A stretch of 64,000 nucleotides of DNA from Nitrospira sp. Its GTDB lineage: Bacteria; Nitrospirota; Nitrospiria; Nitrospirales; Nitrospiraceae. The notes beneath the pieces were generated by a model, which was not told where the DNA came from, did not search any database, and saw only the letters and a program-made list of their open reading frames with translations. Of this stretch, positions 53,709 through 61,542 are shown one piece after another. The DNA lies in NCBI GenBank assembly GCA_005116955.1, contig SWDI01000003.1:62001-126000 (forward strand). The letters are read 5' to 3'. A program made the translations under genes and the position numbers. Position 1 is the first letter of the stretch; the number at the start of each line of letters is the position of its first letter.

Positions 53709-53927
53709 CTATGAGGCGCGAGCTTTCACCGGGGCTGGCGGATGGGCTTCAATTTTCCGCATGGCCTCACGATCATAGACCTTCTCGCCACAAGCTGGAC
53801 ACTCCTGAAACTCCTGTCATGGCACCGAGTATGTCTGTCCATGAAACTTACCGGTCCACTTCCGGCGGATGTTCTTGGTCTTGTTGCTCCCACAGCTCGG
53901 ACATGTTGCCAGCGGTGTTACGGTAAT
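53709..53927 (-). pseudogene. YgiT-type zinc-finger antitoxin gene with in-frame TGA
   Basis: Ignoring one stop, the minus strand reads ITVTPLATCPSCGSNKTKNI, RRKWTGKFHGQTYSVP, stop, QEFQECPACGEKVYD, REAMRKIEAHPPAPVKARAS and TAG. This is the YgiT/MqsA-type zinc finger with both CxxC pairs. The TGA at 53817-53819 falls where I recall Arg, Asp or Asn; CGA to TGA is one transition. No ATG, GTG or TTG precedes it in frame; the frame runs directly on from the hicB stop. Confidence 0.72.
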
Positions 53928-53936
53928 CCTTCCATG

Positions 53937-54164
53937 CTATGCAAATGCCAATCGCCCTTTCGGTTCTGGGATTGGCCGCCCCAATTCCTTTGCCGTTTCG
54001 ATCCACTCCCGGATGACGGTTTCAACATTTGCCAGCGCTTCTTGGTAGGTGGTGCCATCTGCTGCACAGCCCGCTAACTCCGGCACTTCGGCAATGAAGG
54101 CTTGATTGGCATTGCTCCAGTAAATGGCAATCGCGTACCTGGTCACCACTTCTACCTCTGTCAT
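53937..54164 (-). CDS. HicB family antitoxin-like protein, no HicA
   Basis: A 75-residue protein matching the HicB N-terminal domain: YAIAIYWSNANQAFIAEVPE, LAGCAADGTTYQEALANVE and VIREWIETAKELGRPIPEP. It lacks the C-terminal DNA-binding HTH or RHH domain of full HicB. No hicA reading frame is seen on either side. The ATG overlaps the polA stop codon (ATGA), so it is translated from the polA message. Confidence 0.85.
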   Translation of the reverse strand: MTEVEVVTRYAIAIYWSNANQAFIAEVPELAGCAADGTTYQEALANVETVIREWIETAKELGRPIPEPKGRLAFA

Positions 54165-56821
54165 GGATGCGCTACGCGCCAGTTTTTGCCGACGCCTAGG
54201 TCTACTTTGAGCGGCACCGATAAACCCAACTGTTTGCCGACGCTTTCCATTTCCTGCTTCACCAGCCGTTTCGCTTCCTCCAGATCATGGTCCGGCACTT
54301 CAAAAATCAGTTCATCGTGGACTTGGAGGATCATCTTCACATGCGGCAGCTCCTCGTGGAGTTTCTTGTGCACATTGATCATGGCCACTTTGATCAAGTC
54401 CGCCGCTGAACCTTGGATGGGGCTGTTGACTGCCATGCGCTCGCCAACGCCGCGCTGTGCAGGATCGCCGCTCTGTAGTTCGGGAATCGGTCGGCGGCGG
54501 CCGAGGATGGTGGTGGTGTAACCCTTCTCTCGTCCTTCGGCAATATTTCGATCCATCAATGCCCGGACGGCTGCGAAGCGCTCAAAGAAGGTATCGATGT
54601 ATTTCTTCGACTCGGCCTGGGGTACGCCGAGATTCTGAGAAAGACCGAACGGGCTGATGCCGTAGACGATGCCGAAGACGACGGTCTTGGCCGCGCGGCG
54701 CATGTCTCTGGTGATCTGACTGGAGGGCAGGCCGAAGATTTCCATAGCCGTAGCCATATGGATATCCTCGCCCTTAGCAAAGACTGAGAGCAAGCGTGGA
54801 TCTTGTGACAGATGGGCGAGGATGCGTGGCTCAATCTGGCTGTAGTCGGCACAGAGGAGTTCATGGCCTTTTGGCACGACGAAGGCTTCGCGGATGCGGA
54901 GGCCGTAGTCGCCTTTCACAGGAATGTTTTGGAGATTCGGATCGGTGGAGGAGAGCCGTCCTGTGGCGGCGACGGTCTGGTTCAAGGAAGTGTGGAGCCG
55001 TTTTGTCTCCGGATGCACTAGTTCCGGCAGCGCATCCACGTAGGTCGACTTGAGCTTGCTCAGACTTCGATAGGTGAGAATCTGGTTTGGTAATTCGTGT
55101 TGTGTGGCGAGCTGGGTGAGGGTGTCTTCATCGGTCGAATAGCCGGTCTTGGTCTTACGCAGGGGTTTCAGACCGAGCTTCTCAAAGAGGACCGTCGCGA
55201 GTTGTTTCGGCGAATTGATGTTGAACTCGCCACCGGCGAGCGCAGCAATGCTTATCATCATCTGGTCGAGGTCTCGCTCTAGCTCTTTGCTCAATTCGTG
55301 CAGCCCGTCGACATCCAGCAAGAACCCATTTCGCTCGATGTCGGCCAGGATCGGCACAAGCGGCATCTCCACTTCGGTGAAGAGTTTGAGGCTCCCCTGA
55401 TCCGTCAACCGTTCAATGAGGATTGGTTCGAGCTTGGCCAGGGCCGCGGCGGCTTCCGCGGTTTCCTCGCGAGATCCGGTATCGACCTCGAACAACGACT
55501 GTGGTTGGGCCTTCTCCTGCTTGCCTGATCCAAGTCGTTCACCGAGCCGTTCTAACATGATCGTGTCGAGGCTATGGTCGCGGCGGTTTGGGTTGAGCAA
55601 ATAGTCCGCGATCATGGTGTCCACGTATGGGGGTGCCAAGGTGATCCCGATGCGATGGAACGCCAGCAATGTCGATTTCAGATCGTGCACGGTCTTGGTG
55701 TGAGTGTGATCATGCAGCAGTTCGATGATCGTTCGCATGTAGGCATGGACGTCGATCGGAATGAATGCCGCTTGGTTTCCGGTCGAGAGGGCCAGGCCCA
55801 GGACGTCGGTATGGACGCCTGGTTGTCCGGCCAGCAAACAGTGCAGGCCCAGTGGCCCGCATTTCGATACACCGTCGACAAAGCACGTTGCGGCTGTTTC
55901 ATCCTCGATGATGATGGTCTCATGGGTCGTCGTTTCTAGGGGTTTCGGCGATGGCTGGAGACTTTTGAGGAGAGAGGTGAATTCCAGCTCGCGCAGTAGC
56001 TCGGCGAGTGGCTCCTCATGTGGCGGCTTGATCCGGTAGGATTCGGGATGAAACTCCACCGGGCTTTGTATGTCGATGGTCGCCAGTTTCCGGCTGAGCC
56101 GAGCCTGGTCTGCCTGTTCAGAAAGGAGAGTCTTGATGCGGGCAGGCGTGACCTCGTCGAGGCGGCGTAGCAGCTCATCGATTGTCCCGAACTGCGCGAT
56201 GAGTTTCATGGCGGTCTTTTCACCGATGCCCTTCACGCCGGGAATATTGTCGCTCGCGTCGCCCATCAGACCCATCACTTCGATGACACGGCTAGGCTCG
56301 ACGCCGAACTTGGCGACGCATTCCTCGTTGCTCGACCACTTATCCTTGACCGGGTCGTAGATGCGGACATGTGAGGTCACGAGCTGAAGCATATCTTTAT
56401 CACCGGTGACGATCACGACGTCGTAGCCAGCCTGCTCCGCCTGCCGAGCCAACGTGCCGATCAAATCATCGGCTTCGTAGCCGGCCTGTCTGGCCGCTGG
56501 AATATTCAGCGCTTCCACCACGCGATGAATATAGGGAATCTGGGCCTTCATCCCGTCGGGCATCGGCGGGCGCTGCGCCTTGTACTCCTTGAATTCCTCG
56601 TGCCGGAGCGTCGGGCCTTTTTCGTCAAAAGCTACTGCAAGCCCGTCCGGCTTGTGCTCACGGATGATCTTGAGGAGCGTAGTCGTGAATCCATAGACCG
56701 CGTTCGTCTGGAGACCTTTGGAATTATTGAGCGCCGGCAGTGCAAAGAAGGCGCGATAGATATAGGCGCTGCCGTCAATCAGATAGAGGGTGGGGCGCCT
56801 GTCAGTTTGCAGCGATGTCAT
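54161..56821 (-). CDS. polA: DNA polymerase I
   Basis: Repair and Okazaki-fragment polymerase of 886 residues. Domains: N-terminal 5'-3' exonuclease (YLIDGSAYIYRAFFALPAL; VVIVTGDKDMLQLV; GVKGIGEKTAMKLI), a central 3'-5' exonuclease-like fold that lacks the D-x-E of E. coli and is probably inactive, and the polymerase domain. Motif A reads ADYSQIEPRILAHLS with Pro after the steric-gate Glu, where Leu is usual. The O-helix is RRAAKTVVFGIVYG, with Val in place of the common Asn. Motif C is QVHDEL. Confidence 0.95.
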   Translation of the reverse strand: MTSLQTDRRPTLYLIDGSAYIYRAFFALPALNNSKGLQTNAVYGFTTTLLKIIREHKPDGLAVAFDEKGPTLRHEEFKEYKAQRPPMPDGMKAQIPYIHRVVEALNIPAARQAGYEADDLIGTLARQAEQAGYDVVIVTGDKDMLQLVTSHVRIYDPVKDKWSSNEECVAKFGVEPSRVIEVMGLMGDASDNIPGVKGIGEKTAMKLIAQFGTIDELLRRLDEVTPARIKTLLSEQADQARLSRKLATIDIQSPVEFHPESYRIKPPHEEPLAELLRELEFTSLLKSLQPSPKPLETTTHETIIIEDETAATCFVDGVSKCGPLGLHCLLAGQPGVHTDVLGLALSTGNQAAFIPIDVHAYMRTIIELLHDHTHTKTVHDLKSTLLAFHRIGITLAPPYVDTMIADYLLNPNRRDHSLDTIMLERLGERLGSGKQEKAQPQSLFEVDTGSREETAEAAAALAKLEPILIERLTDQGSLKLFTEVEMPLVPILADIERNGFLLDVDGLHELSKELERDLDQMMISIAALAGGEFNINSPKQLATVLFEKLGLKPLRKTKTGYSTDEDTLTQLATQHELPNQILTYRSLSKLKSTYVDALPELVHPETKRLHTSLNQTVAATGRLSSTDPNLQNIPVKGDYGLRIREAFVVPKGHELLCADYSQIEPRILAHLSQDPRLLSVFAKGEDIHMATAMEIFGLPSSQITRDMRRAAKTVVFGIVYGISPFGLSQNLGVPQAESKKYIDTFFERFAAVRALMDRNIAEGREKGYTTTILGRRRPIPELQSGDPAQRGVGERMAVNSPIQGSAADLIKVAMINVHKKLHEELPHVKMILQVHDELIFEVPDHDLEEAKRLVKQEMESVGKQLGLSVPLKVDLGVGKNWRVAHP

Positions 56822-56931
56822 GGGTGTTGCCGGTTATCGAAATCGTCTTGTAGAGGGCTGAGGACTAAGGGCCGAGAGGGGCATCAGTCCATGAGAGATC
56901 GTAGTACCCAGTCCTTTCATCTCAGTCCTGG

Positions 56932-57363
56932 CTAAGGATCTGGCGCGATCGTGAGCGGCGGCTTTCCGAACTTCTCACGCATGTTGTTGATGGTGTTCAG
57001 GACAGCAGGCTGTCCGATCATTTTTGCTTCTAACTTGCGCTTGCCAGGAAAGTCCAGCATCGTCACCCCGATCAACATGGTGAGAATGCCCTGGCCTGGC
57101 AGGAACAGCATCAAGAAGCCTGCAAACAGAAAGATGACGCCCACCACGTTCTTGGCCAGGTGCCCCAACCCCCGTAGTACGGGGTGATGATCCTCCATCC
57201 AGGGGCGTGGCACACGGATGTCGAAAAAATCTGTCGGGAGTCGGACAAGGATGAACGGGATGGCGATCAATGACCCAACAAAGAAGACAATCGACAGGGC
57301 CGTCAGGGTCACGAGGGTTTCCGTCGAGATATATTGCTGAACTGTTGAAAGGAGTTCATCCAT
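56932..57363 (-). CDS. PGPGW family transmembrane protein
   Basis: A 143-residue membrane protein with about three hydrophobic segments: ETLVTLTALSIVFFVGSLIA, NVVGVIFLFAGFLMLFL and the adjacent GQGILTMLIGVTMLDFPGKR. The loop FLPGQGILTMLIG is the PGPGW-like motif. Function unknown. The start at 57363 gives MDELLSTVQQY; the frame is open to 57390. Upstream of polA in the same direction with 110 bases between. Confidence 0.8.
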   Translation of the reverse strand: MDELLSTVQQYISTETLVTLTALSIVFFVGSLIAIPFILVRLPTDFFDIRVPRPWMEDHHPVLRGLGHLAKNVVGVIFLFAGFLMLFLPGQGILTMLIGVTMLDFPGKRKLEAKMIGQPAVLNTINNMREKFGKPPLTIAPDP

Positions 57364-57475
57364 TGGTCGGCATCCTAGCACTGAGTCCATGACCCCCTCA
57401 AGGCGAACAGAGGAGCAGTCGTGGGTTTACGCGATCGTACTCGAACGTTATAATCATCCCGCATGGAGCCCCGAT

Positions 57476-57574
57476 ATGAATCGGCATGTTTCCTCGCCCA
57501 TGCCGTCGGATGAAGTCGACATTGCGATTACCGACTACGTGACTAGCGTGAAAGCCAGAGCGCAAAAGAAATGA
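57476..57574 (+). CDS. Possible 32-residue leader peptide upstream of DsrE
   Basis: MNRHVSSPMPSDEVDIAITD followed by a short basic end. ATG 57476 lies 7 bases after GGAG, and the stop overlaps the next ATG (ATGA). The arrangement suggests translational coupling to the DsrE gene; the frame is open from 57389 but without SD. No family recognised. Confidence 0.45.
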   Translation: MNRHVSSPMPSDEVDIAITDYVTSVKARAQKK

Positions 57575-57996
57575 CTATGTCGACGAAGCCAAAATTCGTC
57601 ATCTTCGCCCACAACGCCACGTACGATAAGCTGCACCAGGTTGCGACGCTGGGGATGACGGCTGCGGCGATGGGCAAAGACGTGATCATCGTCTTGCTAT
57701 TTTGGACGATCAAAAAACTCGCCGAAGGGAAGATCGATCAGATTGATTTCCCGCCGGAATATGCCGAGTCGGCTGCGGAAGTCGCTCGGTTGCTGAAAGA
57801 AAAAAAGGTGCCGAAGATCTCGGAGATGTTCCAAGATGCCAAACATGTTGGAACACTTCGGTTGATTGCCTGCAGCGCCGGCTTAGAATACATGGGCGTG
57901 GATGCCAGCGCGGTCGAAAAGAATGTTGACGAGGTGATGGGTCTTCCAGCTATCCTTTCCCTGACCGCTGAGGCCGAAACGAAGCTCTTCATATAG
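57571..57996 (+). CDS. DsrE/DsrF-like family protein
   Basis: A 141-residue alpha/beta protein of the DsrE/YchN type: KFVIFAHNATYDKLHQVATL, GMTAAAMGKDVIIVLLFWTI, and a late strand with RLIACSAGLEYMGV, whose Cys corresponds to the DsrE active-site position. Such proteins relay sulfur as persulfide. Convergent with the second nth gene. A paralogue linked to tusA is encoded at 60828-61358. Confidence 0.85.
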   Translation: MTMSTKPKFVIFAHNATYDKLHQVATLGMTAAAMGKDVIIVLLFWTIKKLAEGKIDQIDFPPEYAESAAEVARLLKEKKVPKISEMFQDAKHVGTLRLIACSAGLEYMGVDASAVEKNVDEVMGLPAILSLTAEAETKLFI

Positions 57997-58019
57997 CCCT
58001 CCCCCTCACTGCTTACCCC

Positions 58020-58679
58020 CTAACGTGATTTCGTGACCCCCACGCGATCGCACATGTCCGCCAACTTGCACGTGCTGCACCGAGGTGAAACCGGTAGGCA
58101 TAGGTTCTGCCCATAGGGGACGAGGAGATCGTTGTACATGATCCAGTATTGTTTCGGGAGCGTGCGCCGGAGGGCATCTTCTGATGCTTCCGGCGTCTTC
58201 GTGTCGATATAACCCCATCGATTGCTGATTCGGTGGACGTGAATATCTACACAGATTCCCGGCTTGCCAAATCCAAGCGTCACCACCAGATTCGCCGTTT
58301 TCCGACCGACTCCTGGTAAGGTGAGCAGTTCATCGATGGAGTCCGGGACCTTCCCGCCATACTCATCGATCAGGCGGCGGCAGATTTGGTGAATCGATTT
58401 GGCTTTTGTCCGATAGAACCCGACCGGGTAAATTGCCTGTTCGACCTTCTTCAGCGGCAGCTCTAACATAGTTGCCGGTGTGCGAGCCAGAGCGAAGAGT
58501 CGGTCGCCGGCTTCCCTTGTCGTTTTATCTTTGGTTCGCAAACTGAGGAGGGTGGACATGAGGATGGGAAAGGGATCGCGGTTCGATTCCTTGGCTACGA
58601 CCCCGACGACCGGTTCTGGCCAGCGACAAATCTCCCGCTTGACTATGCGGATAGCGGCATGGATTTGCTGCTGACGCAT
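58020..58679 (-). CDS. Endonuclease III-like protein (second copy)
   Basis: A 219-residue paralogue of the nth product at 5.4 kb. HhH LPGVGRKTANLVVTLGFG with catalytic Lys, Asp in VDIHVHRISN, and the 4Fe-4S loop with Cys-X6-Cys-X2-Cys-X5-Cys spacing in the C-terminus. The segment LSLRTKDKTT replaces the classical LSAQCTDQ. The two share the fold but differ greatly in sequence, so this is not a recent duplication. Possibly a different lesion specificity. Confidence 0.9.
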   Translation of the reverse strand: MRQQQIHAAIRIVKREICRWPEPVVGVVAKESNRDPFPILMSTLLSLRTKDKTTREAGDRLFALARTPATMLELPLKKVEQAIYPVGFYRTKAKSIHQICRRLIDEYGGKVPDSIDELLTLPGVGRKTANLVVTLGFGKPGICVDIHVHRISNRWGYIDTKTPEASEDALRRTLPKQYWIMYNDLLVPYGQNLCLPVSPRCSTCKLADMCDRVGVTKSR

Positions 58680-58730
58680 GTAAATGGTCGTAAACGGAGA
58701 GAGGCTGGTGGGAGGAGCGGAAGACCGTGT

Positions 58731-58925
58731 CTACTCAGGCTTCCGCTTTGACAACCACTTCTGACGGCGCCGTTGAGCTTCGCGTTGCTTCGCTTTCTTT
58801 CGCACGCTGGGCTTCTCGTAGAAACGGCGACGCTTCAGCTCACGGAAAAGACCTTCTCCCGCGAGCTTCTTTTTGGCAACCTTCAGTGCTTTTTCAACGT
58901 TGTTGTTGAAGACCTTGATTTCCAT
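58731..58925 (-). CDS. rpsU: Small ribosomal subunit protein bS21
   Basis: A 64-residue, highly basic protein with the bS21 pattern: MEIKVFNNNVEKALKVAKKK, then ELKRRRFYEKPSVRKKAKQR and an Arg/Lys tail. It binds near the 3' end of 16S rRNA and helps initiation. It lies between nth-2 and ftcD on the minus strand. Confidence 0.95.
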   Translation of the reverse strand: MEIKVFNNNVEKALKVAKKKLAGEGLFRELKRRRFYEKPSVRKKAKQREAQRRRQKWLSKRKPE

Positions 58926-58997
58926 CCCCGTGATTTTCGACTTTCTCAGGCCAAGTGGGCCTGCTGCTTACGGTTTTCAATCATTCGGCGCCGGAGT

Positions 58998-60464
58998 CTA
59001 GCACAACACCCTGAGTTCCTCAAGGCTTTCTGTGGCCTTTACAATTCTGAGTCGTATGGAATCTATAAGATAATGATTTTGCTGAGCATTTATATTTGTA
59101 TTGGCCGTAATAAGACCCGCCTTGGCTGCGGCGATGGCAAGAGTCAGCCCTACCGTGAGATCTGACTGGATGGTCGGCTTCGCTCTCTCACGTAACGCAT
59201 AGAGCAACCGCACAACCTCACAGGACAGCTCCGTGATTTCTAACGGTACTTCCGTAGCCCGTTGGAGCGTAATCAAAATCGCCTGATGGCGATCAGGATG
59301 GTGTTTTGGGATCTTGTACGCATCCATCAGTCCAGTGTAGGCCTCTGCATCTGTTTGAACGAGTTGATGGAGTTGCCCGCTCAATTCGAGTAAGCGCTGT
59401 TCTCTCTCCGATTGTCCAGCAAAGCGTGCTCCCATCACCCCCAAGGAAGCCGCCAGGGCACCCACGAATGCCGTGACGCTGCCACCGGCTGGCGCCGGTT
59501 TGGCGTCAGCAACGGCGGCCAGGAAATGTGAGAGGGAGTGCGCCGGTTCGTGCTTGCTGCGCATCGCCTCAGCGATTCTTGTTTCGAGGATCTGGCTGGA
59601 ATCCAATCGATCGAGCTGCAACGAGGCAGCGGCTGCCTGGTCCAATGCCGCTTGAGGAGCAAGGCCGATCAATTCACTCCCCGCCACATCTATATTACGT
59701 GTCGCGGCTTCGGCCTTGACGCGCTGAAACACAGTCAGAATGGGTGTCACGAGGTAATCGGTCACATTCATGGCGACCTGCACCATACCACGACTGGATA
59801 GCACTACTCCGATCGCTTTGACAGAGCGCAACCCGCCGCTTGAGTAGCGGATGGCTCGGGCGATAGACCGGGCTTGCTCAACATCCGTCGAGCAGAGGTT
59901 CACGTTGTAGGCGATCAATGGAGGTCTGGCACCGATTGCGATCGCTCCCGCGCGTTCATGCAGTCGAGGGGGACCGAAGTCGGGAATCCAATCGGGGTCT
60001 GACTCCATCCGGAACGCCAGGCCTTCGAGGCCTCCACGCCTGACTGACTCTAATGGGGCGTGGTCGGCATGACCTGCGGCACGTTCGTACAAGAAAACGG
60101 GGATTCCCAGCTCACGCCCCACTCGTTCTCCTAGTCGCTTTGCAAGCTGGATGCAGTCCTCCATTGTCGTACCCCTGATTGGGATAAACGGCACCACATC
60201 CGTCGCTCCTATCCGGGGGTGTACGCCGACATGTGTCCGCAGGTCAATGAGTTCAGTCGCGAGCCGCACGGCACGAAAAGCGGCTTCAACAATGGCGTCC
60301 GGGGGACCACAGAACGTCAATACTGATCGGTGGTGGTCCGTATCCATCGAGTGGTCGAGCAGTGTCACATCGGCTGTCGACGTCACGGCGTCGATCAAGG
60401 CGTGAACCGCTCCTTGATCCCGACCTTCACTGAAGTTGGGGACACACTCGACGAGTTGGTCCAT
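58998..60464 (-). CDS. ftcD: Glutamate formimidoyltransferase/formimidoyl-THF cyclodeaminase fusion
   Basis: Two fused domains. The N-terminal formiminotransferase (about 1-290): LVECVPNFSEGRD, LLDHSMDTDHHRSVLTF, THVGVHPRIGATDVVPF. The C-terminal cyclodeaminase (about 310-488): FLAAVADAKPAPAGGSVTAF and a helical bundle ending AAAKAGLITANTNI. The enzyme channels formimino groups into the folate pool during histidine breakdown. Fusion order matches vertebrate and some bacterial FTCD; 488 residues, slightly shorter. No hut genes are nearby, so a role in one-carbon supply from other donors is possible. ATG 60464 fits the family N-terminus. Confidence 0.92.
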   Translation of the reverse strand: MDQLVECVPNFSEGRDQGAVHALIDAVTSTADVTLLDHSMDTDHHRSVLTFCGPPDAIVEAAFRAVRLATELIDLRTHVGVHPRIGATDVVPFIPIRGTTMEDCIQLAKRLGERVGRELGIPVFLYERAAGHADHAPLESVRRGGLEGLAFRMESDPDWIPDFGPPRLHERAGAIAIGARPPLIAYNVNLCSTDVEQARSIARAIRYSSGGLRSVKAIGVVLSSRGMVQVAMNVTDYLVTPILTVFQRVKAEAATRNIDVAGSELIGLAPQAALDQAAAASLQLDRLDSSQILETRIAEAMRSKHEPAHSLSHFLAAVADAKPAPAGGSVTAFVGALAASLGVMGARFAGQSEREQRLLELSGQLHQLVQTDAEAYTGLMDAYKIPKHHPDRHQAILITLQRATEVPLEITELSCEVVRLLYALRERAKPTIQSDLTVGLTLAIAAAKAGLITANTNINAQQNHYLIDSIRLRIVKATESLEELRVLC

Positions 60465-60485
60465 AGGTTCCAGCACGTGTCAACG

Positions 60486-60524
60486 AAAAAGCCGGAGGAT
60501 CGATGACCGATCATCCGGCTTTTT
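60486..60524 (-). terminator. Rho-independent terminator between tusA and ftcD
   Basis: AAAAAGCCGGAGGATCG and CGATCATCCGGCTTTTT form a 17-bp stem with one mismatch and a 5-base loop. A-run and T-run on the two sides make it able to work in either direction. It should end the dsrE-tusA transcript before ftcD. Confidence 0.85.
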
Positions 60525-60554
60525 GCGTAACCATCGTTCTCTGACGGGAGCTGG

Positions 60555-60800
60555 CTATTTCGTCTTCTTCACGAACGCCTTATAGATACGGCCGGACTTG
60601 GCCTGTTCCTCTTCCAAACCCATCATTTGATGCCCGGTGTTTTCACACCAAGCCGGCATGTCTTTTTTGATGCCCTCATCATCGGAGACGACTTCCAGCA
60701 CCTGTCCCAAGGCCAATTCTTTGATTTTCTTGGAGGTGAGAATAATGGGCATGGGACAAAAGTATCCTAAGGTGTCGAGTTTGACATCAGCCTGCATCAT
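60555..60800 (-). CDS. TusA family sulfurtransferase
   Basis: An 81-residue protein with the TusA hallmark: KLDTLGYFCPMPIILTSKKI, whose C-P-x-P Cys carries persulfide. The second half VLEVVSDDEGIKKDMPAWCE is normal. AAGGG lies 7 bases before the ATG. It follows the DsrE-like gene by 27 bases, the tusA-dsrE2 pairing seen in sulfur-metabolising bacteria. Confidence 0.93.
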   Translation of the reverse strand: MMQADVKLDTLGYFCPMPIILTSKKIKELALGQVLEVVSDDEGIKKDMPAWCENTGHQMMGLEEEQAKSGRIYKAFVKKTK

Positions 60801-60827
60801 GAAAACACCCTTGCTTCAGTGGACGAT

Positions 60828-61358
60828 TCAAATGAACAGATTGACACTGCCCTGTTTGGCTTCCGCCAGATATGTGGTCACGCCGGCGAACTGATCGATG
60901 CCGTCGATCAAGGTGTTCTTGGTAATACCCATGAGGCCCATCGTCGTTGTGCAGGCGATGAACCGCACGTCCAGTTCGAGAGCCGTTTGCATCAGCTCAG
61001 GCACACCGGGCATCCGGTTTTGCTTCATCACCGTCTGCATCATCTTCGTCCCCAACCCACCGAAGTGGAATCGGGATAACGGAAGTGTATCGGCCCCGCC
61101 TCTGTTGAGCAGTCCGAACATCCGTCGAAGCCAATCTTTGGCTGAGCTCGTGGCGCCCCTTCGTCGAATCGCATTCAGTCCCCAAAACGTAAAAAACATG
61201 GTCACACGCATGCCCATCGCAGCGGCACCCGTGGCGATAATAAAAGCCGCCATGGCCTTATCGAGATCTCCACTCAACAACACGATCGTCACTCGATCGG
61301 GCTTGGATTCCTGTAGTTGTGCTAACGTCGCCGTCGGCTCTATCTGTGTGGCAATCAT
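60828..61358 (-). CDS. DsrE2-like sulfur carrier protein
   Basis: A 176-residue protein of the DsrE/F/H superfamily, long DsrE2-like form: VTIVLLSGDLDKAMAAFIIA, AAAMGMRVTMFFTFWGLNAI, then a loop region and RFIACTTTMGLMGITKN containing the probable active Cys. The frame is open to 61427; ATG 61358 lies 7 bases after GAGG. Forms a unit with tusA downstream. Confidence 0.88.
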   Translation of the reverse strand: MIATQIEPTATLAQLQESKPDRVTIVLLSGDLDKAMAAFIIATGAAAMGMRVTMFFTFWGLNAIRRRGATSSAKDWLRRMFGLLNRGGADTLPLSRFHFGGLGTKMMQTVMKQNRMPGVPELMQTALELDVRFIACTTTMGLMGITKNTLIDGIDQFAGVTTYLAEAKQGSVNLFI

Positions 61359-61542
61359 GATCTCACCTCGTGACTCTTTCACAGTCTGTGCATGAACACA
61401 ATAGTATGTGATCCTTCGGGGTGTCAAGGAACTGAGCCAATGCGCGACGGTGTACGCATTGCTTGACCTATCTCCATCCCCTCGCTATAGTCGGAATCCA
61501 TTGTGCTAGAGCCGTCTTGCGAGTGTCCTCCCCAATTCTAGA

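Noticed and set aside
51816-53927. Two TGA-interrupted genes close together suggested UGA recoding.
   Set aside because: TGA is used as an ordinary stop by many intact genes here (e.g. nth, yicC, pyrD), and the third decayed gene uses TAG, so independent nonsense mutations are simpler.
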